In this document: positions 46,864-57,133 of the stretch, piece by piece
Layout of the letters: each line of letters begins with the position of its first letter
Position numbering within the stretch: the first letter of the stretch is position 1
Source of the DNA: Cycas panzhihuaensis
Taxonomy: Eukaryota > Cycadophyta
Direction: 5' to 3'
DNA length: 64,000 bases
Assembly (NCBI GenBank): GCA_023213395.1
Contig: CM041465.1
Span: 161,083,741-161,147,740 of the forward strand
Made by a program: the position numbers and the translations under genes
The notes under the pieces: generated by a model
Databases searched by the model: none
The model's input: the letters and a program-made list of their open reading frames with translations, nothing else
Told to the model about the DNA's origin: nothing

Positions 46864-46981
46864 CGGATGCCCTTTGTGGGTGATCTCTTTCACTTACCAA
46901 ATAGATCTTTACTTTAGGACCTCTTTGTTGGTTGACTTGATCTTAACCAAGTGTGGTTACCCCCCTAGAGGTGTGATTCCA
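46864..46981 (+). repeat. Gypsy-1 3' LTR, terminal part
   Basis: These 118 bp match the end of the 5' LTR (9478-9595) closely: TTTAGGACCTCTT, GACTTGATCTTAAC and the final GATTCCA. They were separated from 36682-39714 by Copia C. The Gypsy-1 duplication CACCT (46982-46986) follows. Confidence 0.9.
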
Positions 46982-47201
46982 CACCTAAACAAGTTCTACT
47001 AACTTATATATAGATAATCAATCTACAATCCTAATGGCTAAAAATCATGTATTTCATGATTGTACTAAACATATAAGTATGAAAGTTAATAGTATTAGAG
47101 AATTAGTTCGTGATGGCATAATTCAACTGGAGTACTACCCCACAACAGATCAAGTGGTTGATATCTTCACCAAACCACTGAAAAGGGTGAAGTTTAAATA
47201 G
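46982..47201 (+). pseudogene. Copia A RNase H, end
   Basis: TSSTNLYIDNQSTILMAKNH, FHDCTKHISMKVNSIRELVR and DQVVDIFTKPLKRVKFK continue the frame cut at 6722, ending with TAG at 47199-47201. This is the last third of the Copia RNase H. Confidence 0.88.
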
Positions 47202-47676
47202 TTCCAAAAGTAACTCAGCCTTAGGGCCTCTATCTTTGACTAATTGAAGGAGATGATAATATGACCATCATACTCTATCTCATTCATGAAAACCCCTTGT
47301 GGACATGAAAGGACAAGAGTAAGTCTCTAATCTATCCCATTCATGAAAACCCCTTGTGGGCGTGAAAGGATAAGGGTTGTATAATTTTGGAAAATTAAAA
47401 CTTGTAAAAACTTGAAAGGATATGTAGGATGACCAAATGGTATGTGGAGACTCAGTAGATTTTAGCTACAAAATTCATTGTACTGATTGGCTATCTGGCT
47501 TCATTTAAAGAACCACCTGAGTCAGGTTAGTATATTAGAAAATCTGTGGGTTTTCTTCCCCATGGGGGTTTCCCACAAAAGTGTCATAGTAGTTTACTTT
47601 ATAAGAGGCTTAAATGAAGATCTCACAGGATAGAATAAAATAGGATGAAATGACCTTCTACTATTAAGGGAGAGAT
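47202..47676 (+). other. Copia A 3' UTR with conserved repeats
   Basis: Two near-identical 37-bp units start CATTCATGAAAACCCC (47281 and 47339, 58-bp period), with a third, decayed unit near 47401. A nested hairpin, TGTGGG (47545-47550) with CCCACA (47572-47577) and CCCCATGGGG inside, follows. The polypurine tract is AAGGGAGAGAT (47666-47676). Copia B and C share this plan. Confidence 0.72.
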
Positions 47677-47974
47677 TGAAAAGGGTTAATGTCACAAGGT
47701 CATTATATTAGTTGATTATTTCTAAAAAGGATCTTAAGTAAACTTTAAATTAGATCACTTAAATGAAATACACTTTCATGTATATTATGTATAATTTTAT
47801 TTCACCTAACTCTAATGCTCCCTCTCTCAATATAAAAGTAAAAGCTCAATGGAGGAGGCTCATTCTTACTTCCCCATTTTGTGAGAGCTACTTTCTTTCT
47901 CTCAAGTCTCTCTTACTCCCATATTTGCCTATGTGTTTAGTGCATGGAGATGAAGGATACATCCATTCTTTTTG
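47677..47974 (+). repeat. Copia A 3' LTR
   Basis: 298 bp, TGAAAAGGGTTAATG to CATTCTTTTTG; TSD CATAG follows. Confidence 0.92.
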
Positions 47975-48083
47975 CATAGATGAATAGGTGGCAGACATCT
48001 TCACTAAGGCTCTTAGTAGAATCAAGTTTTACAAATTCTGAGATAAGTTTGGAGTCATCCCTAATGAACATTATAGAGGAGAA
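47975..48083 (+). pseudogene. Copia D RNase H end and polypurine tract
   Basis: DE-stop-VADIFTKALSRIKFYKF, then DKFGVIPNEHYRGE and a stop. It continues the frame of 1-109 across Copia A. AGAGGAGAA (about 48075-48083) is a purine-rich tract directly before the LTR at 48084. Confidence 0.8.
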
Positions 48084-48665
48084 TGATGGAATAATATTCA
48101 TTAGGGAAATATATCATCATTGAGAGGTATAGAGCTAACTCCAACTACCCTAGTTGGCCCACTAGCCAATTATTTTAATGGTTTTTATTAACACGAAACA
48201 TTGGTAGATGTTGGGGTGATCCGATGACCTGACTATTTAAATGGGCCTCATGGCCTAAAGGTGTTTCTCAACACCACCTTTAATATTCAAAATTTTATTA
48301 ATGCTTTGATAGTATGGCCTTATAATTTATTGTTTTACTATACCTTCAATAGAAAGGTCCTTAACCTATAGATATATTCATTTTAATATTTAAAGATGAG
48401 CTTCTAACTCTAACTTTCTCATAGTTTTTCCTACACTAGGATTTCTGTGTATAAATCTATTATCTATTATGGTGAATAATTGTTGAATTGTTAATTTATT
48501 TATACTTTGTGATTTATATTAGTGTTTTATATATTGATCTTACATATATAATTTGTATATATTTCTCATGATATAATTCATTGATTATACATGTTTGATA
48601 TACATCTATTACACAAAATGAGTATATTCCACTATGATATTAGAGTTAAATTCTAAATTCTAACA
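48084..48665 (+). repeat. LTR of Copia D, also the left LTR of the next element
   Basis: 582 bp, TGATGGAATAATATTC to ATTCTAACA. It is preceded by the D pol end and polypurine tract (as a 3' LTR) and followed by a primer site (as a 5' LTR). The right half matches 51240-51528 closely (CTAACTTTCTCATAG, TTGATCTTACATATA); the left half does not. Confidence 0.72.
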
Positions 48666-48681
48666 TGGTATTTGAATCATG

Positions 48682-50990
48682 TTATGAAAGATCTTAAGGA
48701 AGTAGGTATCAAGCCTATACAAGCTAGGTGATAAGCCAATTAAACTAATTATAAATCCAGTATATGAGCTAGTATAGGCTAGTTATAAGGTGTGATTTGG
48801 TGAACATGAAATTTGATTATTCCAATTATACTAGTGACATGTGACCATGGTTTTAGGGCTAGAAGATGAATTAGTGATGCATGCGAATGAGATAATACTG
48901 CGTATAAGATATTAATACAAAATATTAATGGTATATTAATTTATTTATTTTATGCAGATAATTTATTTAGGCATGTTGCATACACATTCTTGAGATCATG
49001 CAAATTTAAAATGAGTCCACTAATATGGTGTGATAAAAGAGATATTATTACTAGTTAAGTTCACTTATGTAGACCAATCACTTCTAGATGTGGTTGAGAT
49101 ATTATGAAACTGGTCATCTCACCTAATCTCATAATTAATAACAAGAGATACACTCATGTATATTAAGAAAAATGAAACTAGTATTCTATCAATAAAGAAA
49201 AATAGGCACTAGACTTATACTAATGTTATACAACAACCTATGAAGGTATGTGTTATTAAGTGAACATGATTTGAATAATTTAAGCTATATATGTAGAGAT
49301 GATTTAGATGTTGGATGATGTTAATAAGGATAAATATTAAGGTTTTAATTGTTATATAGCAGCATAAATAAAATATCAATGGTTTTGTGTAGCACATAAC
49401 AAAAATTTAATGGCATAAATAAGGACATATTTCACTATTTTAGTTGTAACTTTCAATCCAAGAGTTAATTTTTTGAGTTGCTAGTTGTATTAGAAATATA
49501 ATTTCAAGATGGTTGAAACAAGTGACCATAAGGCATACTTCAAAGATTAGATGGTGGAGATATTAATGGGTATAGTTAAACAAAATACTTTTAACTTCAT
49601 AAAAGTTACATTTTATGACCTTATTTAGAACTATTTTGGTATATTCTAATGCTTTGAAAGGCTCTAGAGATGATGATGATTTTATTGATGATAAATGATA
49701 AATAAAAAAGGAAGTTTCATTTAAAAGTGAATATATTAAAGGCTCATTTATGATATTTTAAGGCTAAAAATAGATGAAAAATCAATGGTGATGGATATAT
49801 TTGATGTAAAATTAAAGTGGAGATTTTTGACATATGTTAGACATGAAAATACCCCTTAGAATTCATACATTTACTAAAGGGTAAGTGCATAACACTTATT
49901 AAATGATATATTCACCTATTTATTTAAATAAATGATAATATATGTTTGATGACTAATGACACCACCTAATATTTAATAAAGGGTTGAAATTATTTATTTA
50001 TTGAAGAGATAAGTTGATGTGATGATTGAGTGACAATCCCACATGTTTACGAGACATGGAAAATAAGGGGAATTCTCATATTTTTTTATTACTTAGCATA
50101 CTAAATTTAGATATTCATTAATCTAGTTGATATCAGTGTTTATTAATGAGAAATTTAACTTACCATATATGGCAATAAGCACAAAAATATATTATTTATA
50201 TTACCTTATTATAACTAACTTATATTGGCTAAGTAGAGAGCCTTGTTCCCAATATTAGTCTATTTGATAATTTGTTGATGATATTAATGAGATTAATAGT
50301 TGCTAAACAAAAGTTATAAATGTATAGAAGCACTATCAAAGGTAACACATGAGTTATTTGCTCGTATATAAGAGACGAGATGAATGAAGCTACTCTTATA
50401 TACCACAAAGATTATGTTATTAATCTCATATGTAAGAGATAAGAGATTTTATACTACTCTTATTTGTTGATGAATTGTATATAAGAAATGCTTCCTACAG
50501 ATCTAACGATTACAATGATTGGTTATCCATGTATTTTGATAGATGGTTATTATTTTATATAGATATTAGTAATAATTTTTATTTATGAGATTATTGAGAT
50601 GATAGGTTGACAAATGTTGATAATTAATAGTAATATTATAGGTGAAGATATAAAGTTATTTAGGAAAATACTTCATATAAATATAACAAGTGAAAGTCAT
50701 ATATATTAGTTGATGTTTGATGGATGATTGATGATTACAAGCATTTTATAGGGTGTTTGTTTATAGTTAATCATTGATGATTATAAGTGACTATATACAG
50801 ATGATTACAAGTTAATGCTTATAAGAAACAAGTATGATATTGATAGATTTATAGGTTATAGGTGATATAACATGATATAGTGAAATTTAGTTCAATACAA
50901 CTTGATACAGATTTTGATACATGTTATAGGTTATAGTAAATATGAAGATATAAAGATTGAAAACTTTAACATTTAAAGATATTAAACATT
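48682..50990 (+). other. Non-coding interior of the LTR element
   Basis: It is A/T-rich with no frame over 61 codons on the plus strand. Near 50730-50830 there are repeats of GATGATTACAAG and GATGATTATAAG. I see no protein relic. Confidence 0.55.
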
Positions 50991-50999
50991 AAGGGGGAG

Positions 51000-51528
51000 T
51001 GTTGGAATAAATGATTATCCATATATCTAATACTTAATGCTAATATTGTGGATCCACATAACATCCCACTCACTAAATACATTAAAAGATATGCGAAGAC
51101 ATAATTATTTGTGTACATACCATATTAAATGATAAAAAGGTTCAAGAAATAATTTAGGTTATTTATGTTGAGATTATTAAGATATATACATACACACACC
51201 ACTTAAAAACTTAAGAAAGATCCTTGACCTAAAGATGTATCAATTTTTATATGTAAAGAGGAGCTCCCAACTCTAACCTTCTCTTATGGTTTTCTTCACA
51301 TTGGGTTTTCTACATATAAATTTATTGTTTTTTGTGGTGAATGATTAGTGCATACTTGATCTATTTATATTTCATGATTCATGTTATTGCTTTATATATT
51401 GATCTTATATACATGATTTGTGTACATTCTCATGATATAATTTATTGATCATACATGTTTGATATACTTCTACTATACATCCTAAATACTTCTGATATAA
51501 TATCATAGTAAAATTCTAAATTATAATA
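51000..51528 (+). repeat. Right LTR of the non-coding element
   Basis: 529 bp, TGTTGGAATAAATGATT to AATTATAATA, directly after the polypurine tract AAGGGGGAG. Confidence 0.75.
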
Positions 51529-53866
51529 GGATACATCTATCAATGTTTATCCAAAAGATGTAAATCTAGTAGAAAGTAAGACTTCAACCTATTAGAAATA
51601 CAATAGCTCTTATTGGGGATGCCACATTAGCATTGGTATTTTGATAGTCCATTTAATCATTTTTCAATTAAAAAGATATATGATGCTTTGAAGAAACCAA
51701 GTGATCAAATTATTAGTCAAAATAATATTTAAGAAAGAGATCATCCCATACTAGGCTAGTCAAGAAGATTTGGTACTATATAGAAAATAAAATTTGCATG
51801 AGAATGGAAATATATTTAGCTTATTTTTGAAATAAACTCCCATTAGCCAATGGATTTATTAAGATTAACATTGCATTTTTTAATTTATTTTATGGTAGAA
51901 AGGATATACATTAACATTTATTTTAATATTATTATATGGTCCATAACTAACCTTTTTTTTTTTCCTAGATTACGTTTTTGGTCTATAACTTTAGTTATGC
52001 ATTTATTTTATTCTTAGGCTTTCTTTCATTTTAAGAGTTATATTGAAACATGGTTATATTTGAGGATAACTATACTCTTTATATGGGTTGTTTTCCATGG
52101 AATTGTCTATTTTAAAAGTAAGGAATTATTAGATCTTTAATAAAGACACATATCCATATATTAAAAGTTCTATGAGTATTGATTTGATATGCCCACTACT
52201 TGTAAAAGGTAAGTTGTTATTAAGGCTTAAGTTCATAGAACAAGTCATTTAGAATACCTATACCAAAGATTTACTACAATGGTTAGGTCGGCTTAGAGAG
52301 ATCATTAAAAGAATAAGCTAAGTTATTCTCTTGTGGGACATTTGATTGTTGGTAGGAGAGGAGTAAGAGCAATTACCAATAAAAGTTAGGATAGAGGAAG
52401 ACTTAATGTAGGAAGCTAAAGTACGCAACACAAAAATAAATATGAGCATGACCCTTAGCATGGTGATTATTTGCCTCTACCAAAATTACCACACAATTAA
52501 ATTAGAAAACCCATATATGGTTTTGTTGTTGAAAGTTTAGCAAATAAATAACTTATTATTAATATTAAATATGGTACTCCCTCTTTGTAAGTCAAACCAA
52601 AAGGGTCAACATGAGAAAGATTTACTTGGACTCCCCTTATAATAGACAAACAATAACCATGAGATGATAAATTAGGATGGGATGATAAATTGTATTCTTA
52701 TCTAGTACCCATTAAACTTTTGGGCCTTTTTGATGAATCATGGCTACATGACTAATTTTCTTTTTCGAATAATCATAATTGTTTATTTTGTCATATTAAT
52801 TGTGTGTTATTATTGAAAATATTTATTTTGAAGAACCTATGGACATTATGTGATTCTTTTATTTTAATATAATAGATAACATTTGTATTAATAAACACAT
52901 AAACAAGTAAACAAATGCAATGCATAATATACATAGAGATATTTATGATATAGATAATATAACCAATAAATTAAACATGATGATATGTTGGAACATCTAA
53001 AATTATAAAACATATTTAAAATATACAATACAAGATGATACTTAAATAAAATTATAACAAGATGTTGTAATATGCATAAATTGAGAATTTTTTTTAACAT
53101 ATTTTGAAACTCAGGGCAAAAGATAATAATAGACTTTTGTAATGTATATAATATGACCAATAAAAGAAAAAAAAAGGGTATGATTTGTAAAATTAGAAGC
53201 AATCAAAGTATAAATAATAATATTTTTTGTAAAATTAATATAAAAAATACATATTAAAAGGAAAAAGAACATATTAAAATAGTGAATGATATACATTCAA
53301 AATCTTATAATTATCCTTGAAATCATACTACAACCATGAAAAATATAGTCTTGGAAGAGGTAATGTTTTGTTTGAGGGAAAAAAAAAAGAAAGAAAACAA
53401 AATTCACATAATAAGAAACAAATAAAAACAAATGCATGGATAAGATACATAGATACATAAAGCATGCGCATTGTGATCAACAAACTAAAGAGCAATGATA
53501 TATAAAGCATAATAAAATATAACATAAAGAATGTAATACATAAAAGAGATATAAAACAAAAATTGTAACAATCAATTATAATACTCACAAATTGAGAGTT
53601 TTTAATATATATCTAAAACACAATTCAAATTACAAAAATGAGAAAGAGACTACTTTAAGTCATGGTTTAAAAGCATTAAACACAATAAAACTTTTCAAAC
53701 CATATATACAATACAAAATTGTAAGTTTCTTAAGTGCACAAAATTATATCACTAAAAAATAAAAGCCACCATGAAATACACACATAAATCAGCATCATAA
53801 GTAGCCCAATCAACAAATAAAAATTAAATTAACATACACAACGGATAATGGCGAAGGAACCATATA
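51529..53866. other. AT-rich region without recognised gene
   Basis: 51529-52860 is A/T-rich and breaks into short frames; YDALKKPSDQII (about 51680-51720) could be an old element but is too short to name. 52860-53866 is strongly A-rich on the plus strand. Its minus-strand ORFs (52888-53202, 53111-53296, 53328-53588) are Ile/Leu/Phe/Tyr strings caused by composition. Confidence 0.55.
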
Positions 53867-54311
53867 ATGCACAAATTGATAAATTTTAATATAAATCTAA
53901 CCATAAAACAAATGACGCAAACAATGACGAATTCTCATAACGGACGTGATTTAAAAATAAAATATGAAAAACAGGTTAGCAAAAACTATAGAGAAATACA
54001 ATATAAAACATCAAAAGAAAGAGACGCAGATCAGTCAAAAATGACCGTGCGATACACGGATGCCACACAAAACAAAGGTAAAAATAAAAATAAAAAGAAA
54101 CTTTCATATTGGAGATCCCCAAAGAGTTGCTTGTCGTTGTCAAAGGAAATAGAGTGATTGTTTTATTCAATAATACTTTTTACCTGCCTCAATTGACAGC
54201 AGAAAAATCCAAATGCAACGGGGTTCAGATGTTGATTTAAAATTTTCCTGCTGGCTTGGGCCACCATCAGCAGAGGTCCTGCATAGGACGTGTGGTATTG
54301 CAGCCAGTCAC
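53867..54311. other. Stretch upstream of the small-peptide ORF
   Basis: A Lys/Asn-rich frame (53867-54157) has no family match and is most likely composition. Base composition turns less A/T-rich from about 54210, marking a different kind of sequence. I see no clear TATA box. Confidence 0.4.
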
Positions 54312-54467
54312 ATGTCGCCAAAATTCATACTCACACTATGTCTTATTGCCTTTGCAATGATTCCTATTAATTCTCACCTCCTCCTCAATGCAAAACCGGC
54401 CTCCTTAAACCGTCAGATTGTTTGTAATAACATTTGCAAGTTTGGGGCCGAAGAATTTGCATTCTAA
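54312..54467 (+). CDS. Possible small secreted peptide (51 aa) or exon
   Basis: From the ATG at 54312 the product has a classical signal-peptide shape: MSPK, then a hydrophobic core FILTLCLIAFAMIP, then a short tail with two cysteines (IVCNNICKFG) ending EEFAF. The frame is open from 54213, so a longer N-terminus (84 codons) is possible; I prefer the internal start because the hydrophobic core then sits at residues 5-18. The ORF is G/C-richer than its neighbours and not part of any LTR element I can trace. It could be a host peptide gene, a gene fragment, or chance. I do not recognise the family. Confidence 0.33.
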   Translation: MSPKFILTLCLIAFAMIPINSHLLLNAKPASLNRQIVCNNICKFGAEEFAF

Positions 54468-55700
54468 GATCTTACAAATACTAACTTCTTTTAGCATACA
54501 TTTCGTAGTAATCCTTCTTCTAGATATAATAGATATCCCTCCAGCGTTCCAAGCGAATATAGAGAAATGCTTGCTAATAAGCCAGATTCGAACTCTACCA
54601 AGATTAGGCAACAAGACCTGCAGCTAAAGTTCTAGAGAGTCCTCTTCCATGCATGTATCATCCTCTTACATAAGATGGGCAAACTAGTCACCCAAATGCT
54701 CAAACATGACTTCCACATATTGTTCAAGGATTTTGCAACCTTCTCTCCTAGAACGATATGATGCTAAGTGGATTTATTCAGCAACATGAGCCTAGTTTGC
54801 GGAGAATTATTGATTGCTGAGAATACAACATTTTTCTTAATTTCTTAATCCCTAGACCAACCCTAGGCTTGACCATACAAGGAAGTGGAACTTTGCTTAA
54901 TTATACTTTTGGAAGTAGCAGAAGAATGGAGAGGACTTGAAGGAGGTGCATTGGAGTTAGTGTTAATGGAATTCTCGGCCACATGTCAAGGATCTTTTTA
55001 AGGAGCTAGCAATTGTGGACAAGAGGTTGCTAGAGGGCAAGACTTCACAAAATCCCCTCATTTCCTACAACAAAAACAAGTGTTGGGAATGTTGAAATAG
55101 TGAATCCTTTTGATTTTTTTTTTCATCAATGCAAATGGAAATTTCTTCACTAGGGGTTTAATAAGATTAACCTCTGCACAAGTATGGGAATGAGAATGAC
55201 TGTTGAATTGATATTTTGGGGGTTTATACCTTAAATGCCTAAGAGAAGCTATGAAATAATTTAGAAAAAAATAGAGGTGAAGTAGTAGATTCAGTAGCTC
55301 CACCCACATTAGGCATTCAATTATAGTAGCAACATGCAACAAGAAAAATCAAACAACCAATGCTTGATTATGAAAGGATTGCCTAAGCATGACCGAAAAC
55401 CTTGGTTTAGTTCTAAATCAACTAATGATGGGGATTCAAATTGAAAATCCATCCACCCTGGCACAAAAAATGGGTCAACTTGATCTTGACATCTATTTCA
55501 TTCCATGAAGTTTGCATCAACTGCGATGAAGTTTAAGGGGATTCTAACCAGAAAATAACCAAAATTTGTGCATGAAGCAAATGCAATCTTATACTCATCA
55601 ATTTTAAAATTTCTTAACCAAATATATATTTGTAGGTAGCTTTTCCATGATAGAACTTGTGATAATCAATATTATCTAAGACAACAACCTCTGACAAGAT
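54468..55700 (-). pseudogene. DUF4283/zinc-knuckle protein relic (LINE ORF1-like)
   Basis: On the minus strand, CAEVNLIKPLVKKFPFALMK, KIKRIHYFNIPNTCFCCRK, a stop, then GDFVKSCPLAT. This is the form of the plant DUF4283 plus CCHC module (usual word: VEVDLxKPLP...CxxCxxxGHxxxxCP), often found in LINE ORF1 and related host copies. Upstream, NFGYFLVRIPLNFIAVDANF and QVDPFFVPGWMDFQFESPSL fit the DUF4283 part. Downstream (54640-54900) a tail rich in Ser is broken by stops. No LINE endonuclease or RT is seen. Confidence 0.48.
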
Positions 55701-55879
55701 TGAATAAACCTATGGCTAACTTGGGATAGTTGGACGATAGAACTTGAGATTAACTATAATAAGGATGTAATTAGTGTTGTCTAATGTGTAATTACTAGTT
55801 AATTAATTGACATAATTTTAAAGTAATTATGGTGTAATGCTTTTATAGCGAAGTCATATAGAAGAATGTGTGAATCTTC
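55701..55879. other. Short gap without gene
   Basis: A/T-rich, no ORF of interest and no repeat that I can match. Confidence 0.5.
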
Positions 55880-56156
55880 CTATCTTGATTGTGATATAGC
55901 AGAGAAGGTATTTCCTTCCAGTTGTAACTGTATTATATTAGAGGGTTTCCCATTTCCATTTTTCAATAGAAAATCCTCCTCTATATGAATGATTCCACAG
56001 TTTGAGGAACAACTTGTTGCATATATGTGATTATTGCTAAATTCATTTGGGGTTGAACCATATTGGGCAAAAATGGGGATAATGGTATTGCATATTGGAT
56101 GCGCGTCTACGTGATAGTCACTATGCTCAATAGGAATGATGGTAGGCAACAATTGA
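55880..56156 (-). pseudogene. Unknown ORF fragment next to Gypsy-F
   Basis: The minus frame LPTIIPIEHSDYHVDAHPIC, ..FAQYGSTPNEFSNN, IIHIEEDFLLKNGNGKPSNI, ending SAISQSR-stop at 55880. It runs about 90 codons without a stop and enters directly from the Gypsy-F LTR, so its own start is lost. Composition is protein-like (mixed charges, four Cys). I do not recognise it. It may be the 3' end of a gene or element that Gypsy-F entered. Confidence 0.35.
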
Positions 56157-57076
56157 TGTTGGAGGTGTGGGCGAAAACCTACAAGTAAAGAGAGCACCAC
56201 GCAGGACGCCCCGTGCACCAGAGCGCGAGTTCGGGACTTGCGAATGGCACCCAACTACCTTAGAGTAGCCCTCAATCTGGAAGAGAGAGTGCATACAGGG
56301 GGGTAGCCTGGATGGTCTTGAGAGGAAGGTCCTCCTACTCTTGGATGGCCGAAAGGGAGAGAACGAATCCTCAAGGGGTTCCCCTATGATGGAGGGAAAT
56401 GAGTGTAGGTGAGGTAGGCGAAGGCCTACGACGTAAGCAAATCTACCTTGGTTATTTGGCCTAGGCAAATGGAACCAAGAGAGGGAGTGGAAAAGGGGCC
56501 GAAACTATGTCTTCCTTTTTAACTACGAAAGGACAAAAAGGAAAGAGAACAAGTATTATGCGTGCAAGCAAACAATGCTAAACGAAATATGTCTAAGGGT
56601 ATGTTTGGATGGGTAAGAAAAGGAAAGGGAATGGGGTTCCTACTATGTCCTTTTCCTACATGGGACAAACATACAACATATGAATGCAAGTGACCAATAT
56701 CATTAACCTTTCACTTTCACGTGATCTATTAATCTAGAGCATAGATTTAAATGTAAAAGCGGGAAAGGAAAATAGAAGGGATAAGAGAGGGATGGTACGT
56801 ACCAGCGAGACGTTGCAGTCGACGGAAGACCTCACCTACGTGCAACACACGCCCTCTCACCAGATAGTTGGTGCATGTTCAAGATCGGTGCGAAGGACGG
56901 GGGCTTCCTTACCTTCCCCTTATGAAAAGAAAGCGAAACGAAAAGGAAGCGAATAAAGCAAAGAAAAAAGAGGGTAACACATACCCGGATCTAGATGCCT
57001 TTTCCCTTCGCGAAAGAGCCACGTCAACCTGCATATACAATAGCTTATCCCTTCCAACAAGGGGTTACAAGAAGAG

Positions 57077-57077
<1 letters not shown>

Positions 57078-57130
<53 letters not shown>
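57078..57130. repeat. (TA)n microsatellite, 53 bp
   Basis: An uninterrupted TA run inside the Gypsy-F LTR. Gypsy-1 has only a short TATATATA at the matching place (8300; 38507). It produces the false YIYIYI reading in two frames. Confidence 0.95.

Positions 57131-57133
<3 letters not shown>

Larger units (their letters stand above)
6723..46981 (+). mobile_element. Gypsy-1, Tat-lineage Ty3/Gypsy element with antisense PMD gene and second RNase H
   Basis: The LTRs are about 2.9-3.1 kb (6723-9595; 36682-39714 plus 46864-46981, split by Copia C). The flanking TSD is CACCC (6718-6722) / CACCT (46982-46986). The order is primer site, gag, protease, RT, RNase H, integrase, an antisense three-exon gene, an archaeal-type RNase H, polypurine tract, 3' LTR. 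A second RNase H after integrase and very long LTRs are marks of the plant Tat lineage. Without the three nested elements (G, E, C) it would be about 17.8 kb. gag-pol is in one frame for about 7.6 kb, with stops only. A second family member is Gypsy-F at 56157-64000. Confidence 0.9.
110..47974 (+). mobile_element. Copia A, full-length LTR retrotransposon split by Gypsy-1
   Basis: Both LTRs are 298 bp (110-407 and 47677-47974), start TGAAAAGGG and end in a degraded CTTTTCA, so the ends form a short inverted repeat. A TSD CATAG flanks the element (105-109; 47975-47979). The order is LTR, tRNA-iMet primer site, 2-kb leader, gag, protease, integrase, RT, RNase H, 3' UTR, polypurine tract, LTR, which is the Ty1/copia order. 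The body is cut at 6722 by Gypsy-1 and resumes at 46982. I count 22 differences between the LTRs (about 7%). Many stops make it dead. Confidence 0.92.
48084..51528 (+). mobile_element. Non-coding LTR element next to Copia D
   Basis: LTR 48084-48665, primer site TGGTATTTGAATCATG (48666-48681, degraded tRNA-iMet type), 2.3 kb of interior without gag or pol, polypurine tract AAGGGGGAG (50991-50999), LTR 51000-51528. This is the layout of a non-autonomous LTR element. Since its left LTR also closes Copia D, the two are arranged as LTR-pol-LTR-interior-LTR. Confidence 0.68.

Noticed and set aside
46864-46981. Gypsy primer-site region found after a 3' LTR, suggesting tandem Gypsy elements
   Set aside because: Comparison with 9478-9595 shows that it is the last part of the LTR itself, split off by Copia C; the TSDs of C and Gypsy-1 fit exactly.
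52888-53588. Minus-strand ORFs rich in Ile, Leu, Phe and Tyr resembling membrane proteins
   Set aside because: The plus strand is A-rich, so any minus frame reads as hydrophobic residues; no start context, motif or conservation.
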